DNA of 64,000 nt, taken from positions 4,960,001 to 5,024,000 of the forward strand of contig NZ_CP043318.1 in assembly GCF_001984825.2 (NCBI RefSeq), in the 5' to 3' direction. Under the pieces are notes generated by a model, which saw nothing but the letters and a program-made list of their open reading frames with translations, searched no databases and was not told where the DNA came from. Source of the stretch: Enterobacter chengduensis (GTDB taxonomy: Bacteria; Pseudomonadota; Gammaproteobacteria; Enterobacterales; Enterobacteriaceae). The translations under genes and the position numbers were made by a program. Of this stretch, positions 31,008 through 40,154 are shown in pieces. Each line of letters starts with the position of its first letter. Position 1 is the stretch's first letter.

Positions 31008-31838
31008 ATGCAGACCATCACCACCTCCTGGTTCGTCCAGGGCATGATCAAAGCCACTTCCGACGCCTGGCTGAAGGGCTGGGACGAGCGCAACGGCGGC
31101 AACCTGACGCTGCGCCTGGACGATGCGGACATCGAGCCGTTCGCCGCCGACTTCTACCAGCAGCCGCGCTATATTGCGCTGAGCCAGCCGATGCCGCTGC
31201 TCGCCAACACACCGTTTATCGTCACCGGTTCCGGCAAGTTCTTCCGTAACGTCCAGCTTAATCCTCAGGCCAACCTCGGCGTGGTAAAAGTAGACAGCGA
31301 CGGCGCGGGCTACCACATTCTGTGGGGTCTGACCGATGACGCGGTGCCCACCTCTGAACTGCCGGCGCACTTCCTCTCGCACTGCCAGCGCATCAAGGCG
31401 ACCCATGGCAAAGACCGCGTGATTATGCACTGCCACGCCACCAACCTGATTGCCCTGACCTATGTTCTGGAAAACAACGCCGATCTCATCACCCGCAAGC
31501 TGTGGGAAGGCAGCACCGAATGTCTGGTGGTGTTCCCGGACGGCGTCGGCATTCTGCCGTGGATGGTGCCCGGTACCGACGAGATCGGCCAGGCAACCGC
31601 CAAAGAGATGCAAAAGCATTCTCTGGTGCTGTGGCCGTTCCACGGCGTCTTCGGCAGCGGCCCAACGCTGGATGAAACTTTCGGCCTGATCGATACCGCT
31701 GAAAAATCAGCTGAAGTGCTGGTGAAGGTCTATTCCATGGGCGGCATGAAGCAGACCATTACCCGCGAAGAGCTGATTGCCCTGGGCAAACGCTTTGGCG
31801 TCACCCCGATGCAGTCGGCTTTGGATTTAGTCGTGTAA
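31008..31838 (+). CDS. rhaD: Rhamnulose-1-phosphate aldolase RhaD
   Basis: RhaD cleaves L-rhamnulose 1-phosphate to dihydroxyacetone phosphate and L-lactaldehyde. It is a 276-residue zinc-dependent class II aldolase (two residues longer than E. coli). Zinc ligands are seen in IMHCHATNL (near 141-143) and in the second His region [10 protein letters not shown] (near 212). The product lactaldehyde is reduced by the next gene, fucO. Confidence 0.96.
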   Translation: MQTITTSWFVQGMIKATSDAWLKGWDERNGGNLTLRLDDADIEPFAADFYQQPRYIALSQPMPLLANTPFIVTGSGKFFRNVQLNPQANLGVVKVDSDGAGYHILWGLTDDAVPTSELPAHFLSHCQRIKATHGKDRVIMHCHATNLIALTYVLENNADLITRKLWEGSTECLVVFPDGVGILPWMVPGTDEIGQATAKEMQKHSLVLWPFHGVFGSGPTLDETFGLIDTAEKSAEVLVKVYSMGGMKQTITREELIALGKRFGVTPMQSALDLVV

Positions 31839-31868
31839 CGCCATAGACGATAGTTAAGGAGAATTATC

Positions 31869-33017
31869 ATGAGCTTTATGTTGGCACTTCCCAAAATCAG
31901 CCTGCACGGCGCGGGCGCAATCGGCGATATGGTCAACCTGGTCGCGAGCAAGCAGTGGGGAAAAGCGCTGATTGTCACCGACGGCCAGTTGGTGAAGCTG
32001 GGCCTGCTCGACAGCGTGTTTACCGCGCTGGACGCCCATCAGATGTCGTACCAGCTGTTCGATGAGGTCTTCCCGAACCCGACGGAAGCCCTGGTGCAAA
32101 AGGGATTTTCAGCCTACCGGGACGCGGAGTGTGATTACGTCATCGCCTTTGGCGGCGGCAGCCCGATTGATACCGCCAAGGCGATAAAAATCCTCACCGC
32201 CAACCCCGGCCCGTCCACCGATTATTCCGGCGTCGGGAAGGTCAAAAACGCGGGCGTGCCGCTGGTGGCGATCAACACCACCGCAGGCACGGCGGCGGAG
32301 ATGACCAGCAACGCGGTGATCATCGACTCCGCGCGTCAGGTGAAAGAAGTCATCATTGACCCGAACATCATCCCGGATATCGCCGTTGACGATGCCAGCG
32401 TCATGCTTGAGATCCCAGCCTCCGTGACCGCCGCAACAGGTATGGATGCCCTGACCCACGCCATTGAAGCCTACGTGTCCGTCGGCGCGCACCCGCTCAC
32501 CGACGCCAACGCGCTGGAAGCCATTCGCCTGATCGCTCTGTGGCTCCCGAAAGCGGTCGACGACGGTCATAACCTGGAGGCGCGCGAGCAGATGGCCTTT
32601 GGACAGTATCTGGCTGGCATGGCCTTTAACAGTGCGGGACTCGGGCTGGTGCATGCGCTGGCGCACCAGCCGGGCGCGACGCACAACCTGCCGCACGGCG
32701 TGTGCAACGCCATCCTGCTGCCGATCGTCGAAAACTTTAACCGGCCGAACGCGGTGGCTCGCTTCGCCCGCGTGGCGCAGGCGATGGGCGTCGACACCCG
32801 CGGCATGAGCGATGAAGCCGCAAGCCAGTCGGCTATACAGGCGATTCGCGACCTGAGCGCCCGCGTCGGCATTCCATCAGGCTTCAGCCAGCTCGGCGTA
32901 ACCCAAGCGGATATCGAAGGCTGGCTGGATAAAGCGCTCGCCGATCCGTGCGCGCCGTGTAACCCGCGTTCCGCCAGCCGGGATGAGGTCCGCGAGCTGT
33001 ACCTGGAGGGATTATGA
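31869..33017 (+). CDS. fucO: Lactaldehyde reductase FucO
   Basis: FucO reduces L-lactaldehyde to L-1,2-propanediol with NADH, disposing of the rhamnose cleavage product when oxygen is low. It is a 382-residue group III iron alcohol dehydrogenase. The NAD-binding [12 protein letters not shown] (near 96-107) and iron ligands in [12 protein letters not shown] (near 196-200) and [19 protein letters not shown] (near 259-277) are present. A strong AAGGAG precedes the ATG. In E. coli fucO is in the fucose locus, so its place here is a useful difference. Its stop overlaps rhaM by 4 bases. Confidence 0.92.
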   Translation: MSFMLALPKISLHGAGAIGDMVNLVASKQWGKALIVTDGQLVKLGLLDSVFTALDAHQMSYQLFDEVFPNPTEALVQKGFSAYRDAECDYVIAFGGGSPIDTAKAIKILTANPGPSTDYSGVGKVKNAGVPLVAINTTAGTAAEMTSNAVIIDSARQVKEVIIDPNIIPDIAVDDASVMLEIPASVTAATGMDALTHAIEAYVSVGAHPLTDANALEAIRLIALWLPKAVDDGHNLEAREQMAFGQYLAGMAFNSAGLGLVHALAHQPGATHNLPHGVCNAILLPIVENFNRPNAVARFARVAQAMGVDTRGMSDEAASQSAIQAIRDLSARVGIPSGFSQLGVTQADIEGWLDKALADPCAPCNPRSASRDEVRELYLEGL

Positions 33018-33328
33018 TCCGCAAAGCGTTTGTGATGCAGGTCAATCCGGACGCGCACGAGGAGTATGCGCGTCGCCACAATCCGATTTGGCCCGAGCTT
33101 GAAGCGGTGCTGAAAGACCACGGCGCGCACCATTACGCCATCTATCTCGACAAAGCGCGCCACCTGCTGTTTGCGACCGTTGAGATTGAATCGGAGGAGC
33201 GCTGGAACGCGGTGGCAAACACCGATGTCTGCCAGCGCTGGTGGAAACATATGGCCGACGTTATGCCGTCAAACCCGGATAACAGCCCGGTGAGTGCGGA
33301 GCTTGCCGACGTGTTTTACCTGGACTGA
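33014..33328 (+). CDS. rhaM: L-rhamnose mutarotase RhaM
   Basis: RhaM interconverts the alpha and beta anomers of L-rhamnose so that the isomerase is supplied. The 104 residues equal the E. coli enzyme. The catalytic His lies in [13 protein letters not shown] (near 22), and [16 protein letters not shown] and [12 protein letters not shown] are family marks. It is the last gene of the rhaBAD-fucO-rhaM operon. Its final 13 bases overlap the end of the facing permease gene. Confidence 0.95.
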   Translation: MIRKAFVMQVNPDAHEEYARRHNPIWPELEAVLKDHGAHHYAIYLDKARHLLFATVEIESEERWNAVANTDVCQRWWKHMADVMPSNPDNSPVSAELADVFYLD

Positions 33329-34593
33329 TGCGTTAACGCTGCTGCCCCCGAGGCGGCAGCAATCTCCTGCCTGCTGCTCAACGTAAACGCCGACACCACC
33401 GTAATTGCCAGCACGAAGCAGCCCAGCATCAGGTACGTCTCCTGGAAGCCGATCCGGTCATACATATTCCCGGCAAAGGCAGAAAGGAAAATCGCCGCCG
33501 ACTGTTTCGCGAACTGGAAGCCGATCAAATAGATAGTCGCCGACAGACGGGTATCAAATACCCCGGTGATGTACTTAAAGGCGCCCACCAGCAGGAACGG
33601 GACCTCCAGCGCGTGCAGCATCTTCAGGGCGATCACCTCCACGGCGGTGGTGGCGAACGACGAGCCGATAATGCGCGTCGCCATTATCACCCCGGCGATC
33701 AGCAGCGTATTTTTCGCGCCGATGCGGTTAATGATCCACGGCGAGCAGAACATGATGATGGCGTTACAGATTTCACCCGCCGTCGTCGCGAAACCAAAGG
33801 CGCGAGTGCCTTCCTGCGGCGTGGCGAAGAACGTTTTGAAGAAGGTGGCAAACTGCTGATCGAAAACGTCATACACGCAGGCGACGCCAACCACGTACAG
33901 AATGAACATCCACATTCTGCGCTGGCGGAACAGGTTAACGACGGTTCTGGCGGTGATCTGCGGCTGGTTGGCCCCCAGGGCGTTCATCACCTGCGCCGTC
34001 TGGTTGGGCTTCGGCTTCGCGACCACCAGCAGCAGCATCAGCAGCAGTGCCGCTCCCGACCCCATCCAGAAAACATACGACGGATCGATGCCGAACAGGA
34101 TGCCGCCCGTCGACGCGCAGAGCCCCCAGCCGAGACAGCCAAACATGCGCGCCTTGCCGTATTCGAAGAAGCTGTTGCGGCTCACGCGTTCGATGTAGGC
34201 CTCGATTGCTCCCGATCCTGCCGAGAAGACAAAGCCGATATATAACCCGCCGCTCAGCGCCCCCAGCCAGATACTGGTCTTCAGCAGCGGCGCGAAGACG
34301 TACAGGAAGAACGGTGCGAACAGGAACAGCAGCACCGAGATTATCCACAGCAGGTGTTTTTTCAGCCCCAGCTTGTCCGAAATCACGCCCAGTACCGGCT
34401 GAAACGCAATGGCCGACAGCGAGATGCAGGAGAAAACAATCCCGGTGTGGGTTTTATTCAGCCCGATGATGTCCGAGAGCCAGATCGGCAGGAACGGAAA
34501 GCAGGTGGCCATGATGAAGAAGTAGAGAAAGAAGAACAGCCCGAAGATCCAGAAATTGGGGTTGTCTTTGTGGGTACAGGTTGTTGTGTTCAT
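33316..34593 (-). CDS. melY: LacY-family melibiose/oligosaccharide:H+ permease
   Basis: A 425-residue major-facilitator permease with twelve membrane segments of the oligosaccharide:H+ symporter family (LacY, RafB, MelY). The start region ([27 protein letters not shown]), the first-loop [13 protein letters not shown] and the helix-IV-type AYIERVSR are typical. The size and the partner alpha-galactosidase fit MelY of Enterobacter cloacae, a proton-coupled melibiose carrier; RafB for raffinose is the alternative. The start is ATG 34593 ([12 protein letters not shown]). It is 44 bases downstream of the alpha-galactosidase gene. Confidence 0.85.
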   Translation of the reverse strand: MNTTTCTHKDNPNFWIFGLFFFLYFFIMATCFPFLPIWLSDIIGLNKTHTGIVFSCISLSAIAFQPVLGVISDKLGLKKHLLWIISVLLFLFAPFFLYVFAPLLKTSIWLGALSGGLYIGFVFSAGSGAIEAYIERVSRNSFFEYGKARMFGCLGWGLCASTGGILFGIDPSYVFWMGSGAALLLMLLLVVAKPKPNQTAQVMNALGANQPQITARTVVNLFRQRRMWMFILYVVGVACVYDVFDQQFATFFKTFFATPQEGTRAFGFATTAGEICNAIIMFCSPWIINRIGAKNTLLIAGVIMATRIIGSSFATTAVEVIALKMLHALEVPFLLVGAFKYITGVFDTRLSATIYLIGFQFAKQSAAIFLSAFAGNMYDRIGFQETYLMLGCFVLAITVVSAFTLSSRQEIAAASGAAALTHQSR

Positions 34594-34637
34594 TATTTTT
34601 ATCCTCAACGGAGGGCCAGTTTCCCGGCCCATCACCT

Positions 34638-36761
34638 TTACACGCGTTCCACGCCAATCAAAATGGCGGTTTCAGGGTCCAGAATCGGCAGCGCAAGGCC
34701 CGCCTCCATCAGCCACTCACCGCTCACCGTTTGCGGTGTTTCCATCCACGCCGGCAGCTTGCGCATGGTGTGCCCGCCTTCGCCCGTCACCTGAATATTC
34801 GGGTGATCGAGCAGCGCGACGCGGTACTGCGCGCTGGCCTCCAGCCCCGCCATGCGCAGCGGCATCATCAGGCTGTAGTCCGGCATCGCGAGCTGGCTGA
34901 CCAAAAAAAGCCCCTGCGCCTTATCTTCGCTCACTATCCCCTGCGCCAGCGTGGTGGCGTCCGGCATATCAATCCGCCACTGGGTGCCGCGGTGGATCAC
35001 CTCTCGCCACCGCTTGTGCAGCGCGGCGTAATGCCGATACCCCTCGCGCTCCTTCTCATCAACGGTGAGCGGATCCAGCTCCAGCCCCATATGGCCAAAC
35101 AGCGCCGTCAGGCCGCGGAATTCAATGCTGTGCTGGCGGAAGGTGGCGTGGCATTTATGATGACCGATATGCGCCCCCATCACCTCCGGCGGGAAGAAAT
35201 AGCTCATGCCGCGCTGGATGGTGCTGCGCTCCAGCGCGTCGTTGTTGTCGGACGCCCAGAAGCGGTGGCTGCGGGTCAGCACTTCGTAATCAATGCGCCC
35301 GCCGCCGGAAGAGCAGGATTCGAATTCAACGTGCGGGAAGCGCTCGCCCAGCACGTCCAGCAGCCGGTAAAACTGACGGGTCTGGGCGTCCGCGGCGGCT
35401 TTACCGTTGTGTCCCGGCTGCACCAGCTCGCGGTTCATGTCCCACTTCACGTAGTCGACCGCATGTTCGCCCAGCAGCCAGCTCATGCGTTCTACCAGAT
35501 AATCAAAGGCCTGCGGGATGTTGAGGTTGAGCACCAGCTGATGACGCCCGGTCGCCTGGGCGTAGCCCGGCAGCGCCAGCACCCAGTCGGGATGGGCGCG
35601 ATACAGATCGGAGTCCGGGTTGATCATCTCCGGCTCAACCCAGATGCCAAACTCCATGCCGAGCCGTTTGACGCGATCAATCACCGGCGTCAGGCCGTCC
35701 GGGTATTTTTTCTCATCCAGATACCAGTCGCCCAGCGCGGCGTGGTCGTCATTGCGGCCTTTGAACCAGCCGTCGTCAATAATAAAGCGCTCCACGCCCA
35801 GCGCGGCGGCCTCGTCGGCCATGCGCATGATGTAGTTCGGATCGTGGTTGAAGTAGATCCCCTCCCAGGTATTGAGGTGCACCGGACGCGGTTTATTTTC
35901 CGGGAAGCGGATGACGTTGTCGCGCAGGTAGCGGTGGAACGGCTGGCTCATGCCGTTCAGGCCGCGCGCGGAGTAGCTGGCGTACAGGCGCGGCGTCCAG
36001 AGCGTATTGCCCTCTTCAATCGCCATTTCCCCCGGCAGGTAGAGCGCTTCGGCCTGAATATAACGGCGGCCGTCGGTTTTCGCTTCCGCGCGCAGGCGGT
36101 GGTTCCCGCTCCAGCCCAGATGCACGCCCCAGACGTCACCCTGCATTTCGCTAAACGACGGCGTACCGGCTATCAGGGCAGGGAAATGTTCGTGGGAGGT
36201 TTTACCCCGGCGGTTTTCAATCACAAAGCTGTCGTGTTCGAGATCAACGCGGTGCGGCTGAAACTCTCTGATCCAGCGTCCGTGGAAGGCCATTACCTCC
36301 CGGGCGCGCTCGGCCACCGGCAGCGTAACGGCGAAGCGGTCAACCTGCCAGGGACGTGCTTTCAGGTTCGTTAAACCGTGACGAACCACCAGCACGCCGC
36401 TGGCGTCCAGCGCCAGCTCGCTGGTCAGGCGAAGGCCCGCGCAATCATCTTCAGCGGTAATCGTCAGGGCGTTGAGGTCCTGCTGCACCCGCGTCGTGTT
36501 GAATACCGGGGAGCCGTCCAGCCCCTGTCGGTGCCCCTCAATGCCCGGCGAGCCAAACAGGCCGTGACCGAGCTCAGCCATCAGCGTAACCGGGGAGTCA
36601 ACGTCCAGCCTGCCGTTAGCAACGGGCCGGGAAAGGGTTTCAGCATTCTGCGGCGAAAAGTGCTGAAGATGCGGCCCCCAGTAAATAATTTCGGCGAACG
36701 GGCGCGTTTTTATCACCACATCCACCGTCGCGCTTTCAAGTCGTAAAATAGAATCTTGCAT
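34638..36761 (-). CDS. GH36 alpha-galactosidase (RafA-like)
   Basis: A 707-residue cytosolic alpha-galactosidase of glycoside hydrolase family 36, one residue shorter than plasmid RafA. It hydrolyses melibiose, raffinose and related alpha-galactosides. The N-terminal beta-sandwich precedes a TIM barrel with the nucleophile Asp441 in YVKWDMNRE and the acid/base Asp505 in FWASDNND; ESCSSGGGRID lies between. This differs from E. coli K-12 MelA, a GH4 enzyme. The start is ATG 36761 (MQDSILRLESA); an upstream ATG would run through the operators. Confidence 0.92.
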   Translation of the reverse strand: MQDSILRLESATVDVVIKTRPFAEIIYWGPHLQHFSPQNAETLSRPVANGRLDVDSPVTLMAELGHGLFGSPGIEGHRQGLDGSPVFNTTRVQQDLNALTITAEDDCAGLRLTSELALDASGVLVVRHGLTNLKARPWQVDRFAVTLPVAERAREVMAFHGRWIREFQPHRVDLEHDSFVIENRRGKTSHEHFPALIAGTPSFSEMQGDVWGVHLGWSGNHRLRAEAKTDGRRYIQAEALYLPGEMAIEEGNTLWTPRLYASYSARGLNGMSQPFHRYLRDNVIRFPENKPRPVHLNTWEGIYFNHDPNYIMRMADEAAALGVERFIIDDGWFKGRNDDHAALGDWYLDEKKYPDGLTPVIDRVKRLGMEFGIWVEPEMINPDSDLYRAHPDWVLALPGYAQATGRHQLVLNLNIPQAFDYLVERMSWLLGEHAVDYVKWDMNRELVQPGHNGKAAADAQTRQFYRLLDVLGERFPHVEFESCSSGGGRIDYEVLTRSHRFWASDNNDALERSTIQRGMSYFFPPEVMGAHIGHHKCHATFRQHSIEFRGLTALFGHMGLELDPLTVDEKEREGYRHYAALHKRWREVIHRGTQWRIDMPDATTLAQGIVSEDKAQGLFLVSQLAMPDYSLMMPLRMAGLEASAQYRVALLDHPNIQVTGEGGHTMRKLPAWMETPQTVSGEWLMEAGLALPILDPETAILIGVERV

Positions 36762-36796
36762 CAGACATCTCCTGTCATGGGATGCCTTGAGTTTTG

Positions 36797-36838
36797 ATCC
36801 GAAACGTTTCGGATACAAACCAAAACGTTTCGGATTTG
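36797..36838 (-). promoter_or_regulatory. Two LacI-type operators before the alpha-galactosidase
   Basis: ATCCGAAACGTTTCGGAT (36797-36814) is a perfect 18-bp palindrome. A second, less perfect copy CCAAAACGTTTCGG lies at 36820-36833. Their centres are 21 bases apart, two turns of DNA, so two repressor dimers could bind the same face. Both lie between the repressor gene and the alpha-galactosidase it is expected to control. Confidence 0.85.
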
Positions 36839-36864
36839 TGATCGGGTTTAGAAAATGGAGATAT

Positions 36865-37860
36865 TCAGGCCGTCTGCCCGGGTGAGAATTCCGGCTGCCA
36901 GAGCACCTGAAGCTGCGCAATATCGTCGCCGTTAATCAGCCGGCGGACCATGTCGGCAATCTGTTTTCCGACGCCCTGACGGGTGGACTGGATCACCGAC
37001 GCCACGTCGATATCCACGATACTGTCCTGCGGCAGTCCGTCGTAGACCACCAGCGACACGGCGTTGTCGCCGGATAAACGCCCCAGCTGTGCGAGCGCCA
37101 TCGCCGCCCCGTCGCCGTGGGTGTTGCAGTCGGTGACGATCGCCGTAGGCGGCTGCGGCAGGGCAAGCAGCTCTTTCGTGGTGGCATACCCCACGCGGCG
37201 CGACGGCGGCATGGCGCGTAGCCATTCGCTGGAAAGCCCGGCTTCCCGCAGGGCGTCCAGATAGCCCTGACGGCGCTGGGTGATAAATGCCTGATTATTG
37301 CTTTCGCCGAGCAGCGCGATACGCTGATGGCCTTTCTCAATCAGCCAGCGGGTAGCATTGTACGTACCGGCATAGTTATCGAAATCAAACCACGCGTAAG
37401 GCTGCGGCAGCTGGCTACGCCCGAGCGCCAGGAAAGGGAACCCGGCGGCCTGCAGCTGCTCAAGACGCGGATCGCGATCCAGCGTATGCGCCACAATCAG
37501 CGCGTCGACGCGCCGGCTTTGCACCATGCGCATATAGCTGTGCTTATCCGCCAGATCGTCGTCGGCGATGAGCAGCAGGTCAATTTCATGTCGCGCCAGC
37601 TCGTGGCTAATTTCGCCGACCATGTCCATAAATACGCTGTTATTGAGCGGAACAGGATGGACGGGAAACACCAGCCCGACGGCGTCTATTTTGCCCATCT
37701 TCAGGCGGCGGGCGAAGGTGTTGGGTCGGTAACCACGGCGCTGAGCCTCGGCTTCCACGCGGGCGCGCGTCTCAGCAGAGACGTCGTCATAGCCGTTGAG
37801 GGCGCGGCTGACGGTGGTAATGGAGAGTCCCAGCTCTTTGGCAATGGCTTTAAGCGACAT
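36865..37860 (-). CDS. LacI-family repressor of the alpha-galactoside operon
   Basis: A 331-residue LacI/GalR regulator. The helix-turn-helix is at residues 1-20 (MSLKAIAKELGLSITTVSRA) with hinge helix RRGYRPNTFARRLK, followed by a two-lobed sugar-binding domain. It is encoded directly upstream of the alpha-galactosidase and permease on the same strand, with two palindromic operators in the gap. It is similar in place and role to RafR; the inducer is probably an alpha-galactoside. The same operators could also allow autoregulation through readthrough. Confidence 0.85.
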   Translation of the reverse strand: MSLKAIAKELGLSITTVSRALNGYDDVSAETRARVEAEAQRRGYRPNTFARRLKMGKIDAVGLVFPVHPVPLNNSVFMDMVGEISHELARHEIDLLLIADDDLADKHSYMRMVQSRRVDALIVAHTLDRDPRLEQLQAAGFPFLALGRSQLPQPYAWFDFDNYAGTYNATRWLIEKGHQRIALLGESNNQAFITQRRQGYLDALREAGLSSEWLRAMPPSRRVGYATTKELLALPQPPTAIVTDCNTHGDGAAMALAQLGRLSGDNAVSLVVYDGLPQDSIVDIDVASVIQSTRQGVGKQIADMVRRLINGDDIAQLQVLWQPEFSPGQTA

Positions 37861-37877
37861 GATTTTCCGTATCTACG

Positions 37878-38426
37878 TTAATTTTGTTCCGCCACCAGCA
37901 GCGCGTGCGTGTCTGGCTCCAGCGCCTTAAAGATATGCGGCCGATCGGCGGGATAACAGATGTAATCTCCCGGCCCCAGCTCTTCCGCTGCGTCGGTCAA
38001 ACCGACCATCGCACGTCCCTGCGTCACAATGATGTGTTCAACTGACCCCGGAGGATGCGGCTGGGAGATACGATCTGCCCCCGGCTGGGTGAGCAGCAGA
38101 TAGATGTCGCGCCTGGCGCCGGGTGGACACGCCGCCAGCAATATGGCTTCATAGTTTGCCTGTCCGGCGACCACTTTCGTCCCTTCACCACGGCGGATCA
38201 CCTGGGTGGTTGGCAGCTGCGGCTCAAGCAAGCGGGCGAAAGGAATATCCAGCGCCACGCAGAGCGACCACAGCGTTTCCAGGCTAGGGTTACCGTTGCC
38301 GGACTCCAGCTGTGAAAGCGTCGATTTCGCGATCCCGGCACGGCGGGCAATTTCCGCCAGTGAAAGCCCGGTTCGCAGGCGTTCGCGCACAAGGCTTTTG
38401 GCGATCACGCTGATTGGCTGCGTCAT
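37878..38426 (-). CDS. HTH-cupin transcriptional regulator next to azlCD
   Basis: A 182-residue regulator with an XRE-type helix-turn-helix (about 15-68, with LSLAEIARRAGIAKSTLSQLESG) and a C-terminal cupin (about 110-180, HPPGSVEHIIVTQG and PGDYICYPADRPHIFKA). It is divergent from azlCD, and this pairing is common, so it probably controls amino-acid export; the ligand is unknown. The gap contains the inverted repeat CGAACG-AAT-CGTTCG, a likely operator. Confidence 0.8.
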   Translation of the reverse strand: MTQPISVIAKSLVRERLRTGLSLAEIARRAGIAKSTLSQLESGNGNPSLETLWSLCVALDIPFARLLEPQLPTTQVIRRGEGTKVVAGQANYEAILLAACPPGARRDIYLLLTQPGADRISQPHPPGSVEHIIVTQGRAMVGLTDAAEELGPGDYICYPADRPHIFKALEPDTHALLVAEQN

Positions 38427-38451
38427 ATAACGGCCCTTTTGTTCTATAAAT

Positions 38452-38466
38452 CGAACGAATCGTTCG
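38452..38466. promoter_or_regulatory. Inverted repeat between HTH-cupin gene and azlC
   Basis: CGAACG-AAT-CGTTCG is a 6-bp inverted repeat with a 3-base spacer, 26 bases upstream of the regulator start and about 65 upstream of azlC. The half-site ACGTTCGA recurs at about 38507-38514. It is the best operator candidate for the regulator. Confidence 0.55.
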
Positions 38467-38529
38467 TCTTGAAAAACAGTTCTGTTGCGTTCATTATAAT
38501 GGATACACGTTCGATATGGCTAAAATTGT

Positions 38530-39189
38530 ATGAAGCATCATCTCTCCTGCCTGAAAGGCGACACCATAAAAGCAATCATTCTTGTCTGCCTCGCGGTCGG
38601 CGTGGTCGGCATGTCCTACGGCTCCCTGGCGATGGCCTACGGATTCCCGGTCTGGGTACCGTTTGTGCTCTCCATCACCGTGCTCGCGGGCGCCTCAGAG
38701 TTTATGTTTATCGGCATTGTGGCCAGCGGCGGTAACCCGCTGGCGGCCGCGGCGGCGGGGTTGCTGGTCAACGCGCGGCACGTGCCGTTTGGCGTGACGG
38801 TCCGTGAGCTGGTGGGCAAGCGCGGCCTGAGCCTGTTGGGCTGCCACATCATGAACGACGAAAGCGTGGTGTTTGGCCTGTCGCAAAAAACGCCCGAGCA
38901 GCGTAAGGCGGCATACTGGCTGTGCGGCTTAGGCGTGGCGATTATCTGGCCGCTGGGGGCCCTGCTGGGGGCCATGGTCGGTAAACTGCTCCCGGATCCG
39001 GAAACCATCGGGCTGGACGCGGTATTTCCCGCCATTCTGCTGGCGTTAGTGGTTCCCGCGTTTAAAAATCGTACCACGCTCATCCGCGCCTGCAGCGGCG
39101 CCGTATTATCTCTGGCCGCCGTGCCGTTCGCCCCGGTGGGTTTACCGGTGCTGCTCTCTTTACTCGGTCTCGCGGCGAGGAAAAAATAA
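38530..39189 (+). CDS. azlC: AzlC-family amino-acid exporter large subunit
   Basis: A 219-residue membrane protein of the AzlC/YgaZ (LIV-E) family with several hydrophobic segments and the conserved LLVNARHVPFGVTVRE and CHIMNDESVVFGL stretches. With its small partner it exports branched-chain amino acids or analogues. Its stop codon overlaps the azlD start (ATAATG), so the subunits are translated together. Confidence 0.85.
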   Translation: MKHHLSCLKGDTIKAIILVCLAVGVVGMSYGSLAMAYGFPVWVPFVLSITVLAGASEFMFIGIVASGGNPLAAAAAGLLVNARHVPFGVTVRELVGKRGLSLLGCHIMNDESVVFGLSQKTPEQRKAAYWLCGLGVAIIWPLGALLGAMVGKLLPDPETIGLDAVFPAILLALVVPAFKNRTTLIRACSGAVLSLAAVPFAPVGLPVLLSLLGLAARKK

Positions 39190-39512
39190 TGGGAAATATG
39201 ACCTTTTTTATTCTCGGCATCGCCATTTTGTCTGCGGGAACGTATCTGATGCGTCTTGGCGGGGCGAAGCTGGGCAGCAGGCTGGCATTGTCCGAACGCT
39301 CTCAGGCGCTGCTGTCTGACGCGGCAACGGTGCTGCTGTTTTCCGTGGCGCTGGCGACAACCTTCTATGAAGGGGAGCATTTCGCCGGCATGGCCCGCGT
39401 GCTCGGCGTGGCTTTTGCGGTGTTTTTAGCCTGGCGGAAAATGCCGTTAATTGTGGTGATCGTGGCGGCGGCGGTCGTTACGGCGCTGCTGCGTCTGACG
39501 GGGATCCATTAA
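39189..39512 (+). CDS. azlD: AzlD-family amino-acid exporter small subunit
   Basis: A 107-residue membrane protein of the AzlD/YgaH family with three or four hydrophobic segments and the conserved YLMRLGGAKLGSRL and FYEGEHFAGMARVLGV. It pairs with AzlC. A hairpin that may terminate the operon follows within 10 bases. Confidence 0.85.
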   Translation: MGNMTFFILGIAILSAGTYLMRLGGAKLGSRLALSERSQALLSDAATVLLFSVALATTFYEGEHFAGMARVLGVAFAVFLAWRKMPLIVVIVAAAVVTALLRLTGIH

Positions 39513-39517
39513 GAGAA

Positions 39518-39547
39518 ATGCCCGGCAGTACACATTTGCCGGGCATC
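39518..39547. terminator. Hairpin between azlD and fimbrial operon
   Basis: ATGCCCGGCA / TGCCGGGCAT with a 10-base loop lies between two facing operons. There is no long T-run, so termination strength is uncertain. Confidence 0.6.
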
Positions 39548-39554
39548 AGAGGGT

Positions 39555-40154
39555 TTATTGCGCAGGAAGAGCGTCAACGTTTAGCGTCAACGTCTCGTTA
39601 AAATCCGTGGTGTTGGTTACGCTAAACGCTTTGCCTGAAAGGTAGGTCGTTACCATCATCGTTGCTGTGAACTGTTCTCCCGTCACTTCCGAACCGTTAA
39701 CGGCAGCCAGCGCTTTTTCTGGCGGCAGCGTGACCTGTGCGGCCCCGCCCTGAACGACGGCCGACCCGATATCGACAGCGGCCAGTTGCACCACACTCCC
39801 GTCTACCCGACCGTCCTTAAATTCGACCTTCATCGCTCCGCTATCCGTAAACCGATAGGCCAGATTCTCACGGGCAGCACCGGTGATGAAGATACGCATT
39901 TTACGCGCCTCCGGGCACATCACCGACACCAGGAATTCCCGCGTGACCGAGGCATAACCGTTATAGACTTTGCCCACATGCTCAGCGCTCCCCTTGCGCA
40001 TGTCCTCTTTGCGGTAGCGGCCATAGTCGACCGTTTTTACCGCGGACATCATTTCGCATCCGCCGTCATCGGCCTGCGCCATCGCTGGCATACCCGATGC
40101 CCCGCAGAGCAACGCGATCGTCATCACGTACTTATGAACGTTTTTTAGAGACAT
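39555..40154 (-). CDS. Small exported subunit of the fimbrial operon
   Basis: A 199-residue exported protein (signal peptide cut near AMA|QA). It is encoded last in the chaperone-usher operon and overlaps the usher gene by 10 bases. I recognise no named pilin motif. The mature part has two Cys (in DGGCEMMSA and SVMCPEARK) that could form a disulfide, and an alternating beta-strand pattern at the C-terminus. It is probably a minor or tip subunit, too short for a separate two-domain adhesin. Confidence 0.65.
   Translation of the reverse strand: MSLKNVHKYVMTIALLCGASGMPAMAQADDGGCEMMSAVKTVDYGRYRKEDMRKGSAEHVGKVYNGYASVTREFLVSVMCPEARKMRIFITGAARENLAYRFTDSGAMKVEFKDGRVDGSVVQLAAVDIGSAVVQGGAAQVTLPPEKALAAVNGSEVTGEQFTATMMVTTYLSGKAFSVTNTTDFNETLTLNVDALPAQ

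Noticed and set aside
30165..31643. A 492-codon minus-strand frame over rhaA and rhaD
   Set aside because: It runs through two real genes and an intergenic repeat; composition artefact.
34581..36374. A 597-codon plus-strand frame opposite the alpha-galactosidase
   Set aside because: It is a shadow of the GH36 gene with no recognisable domain or ribosome site.
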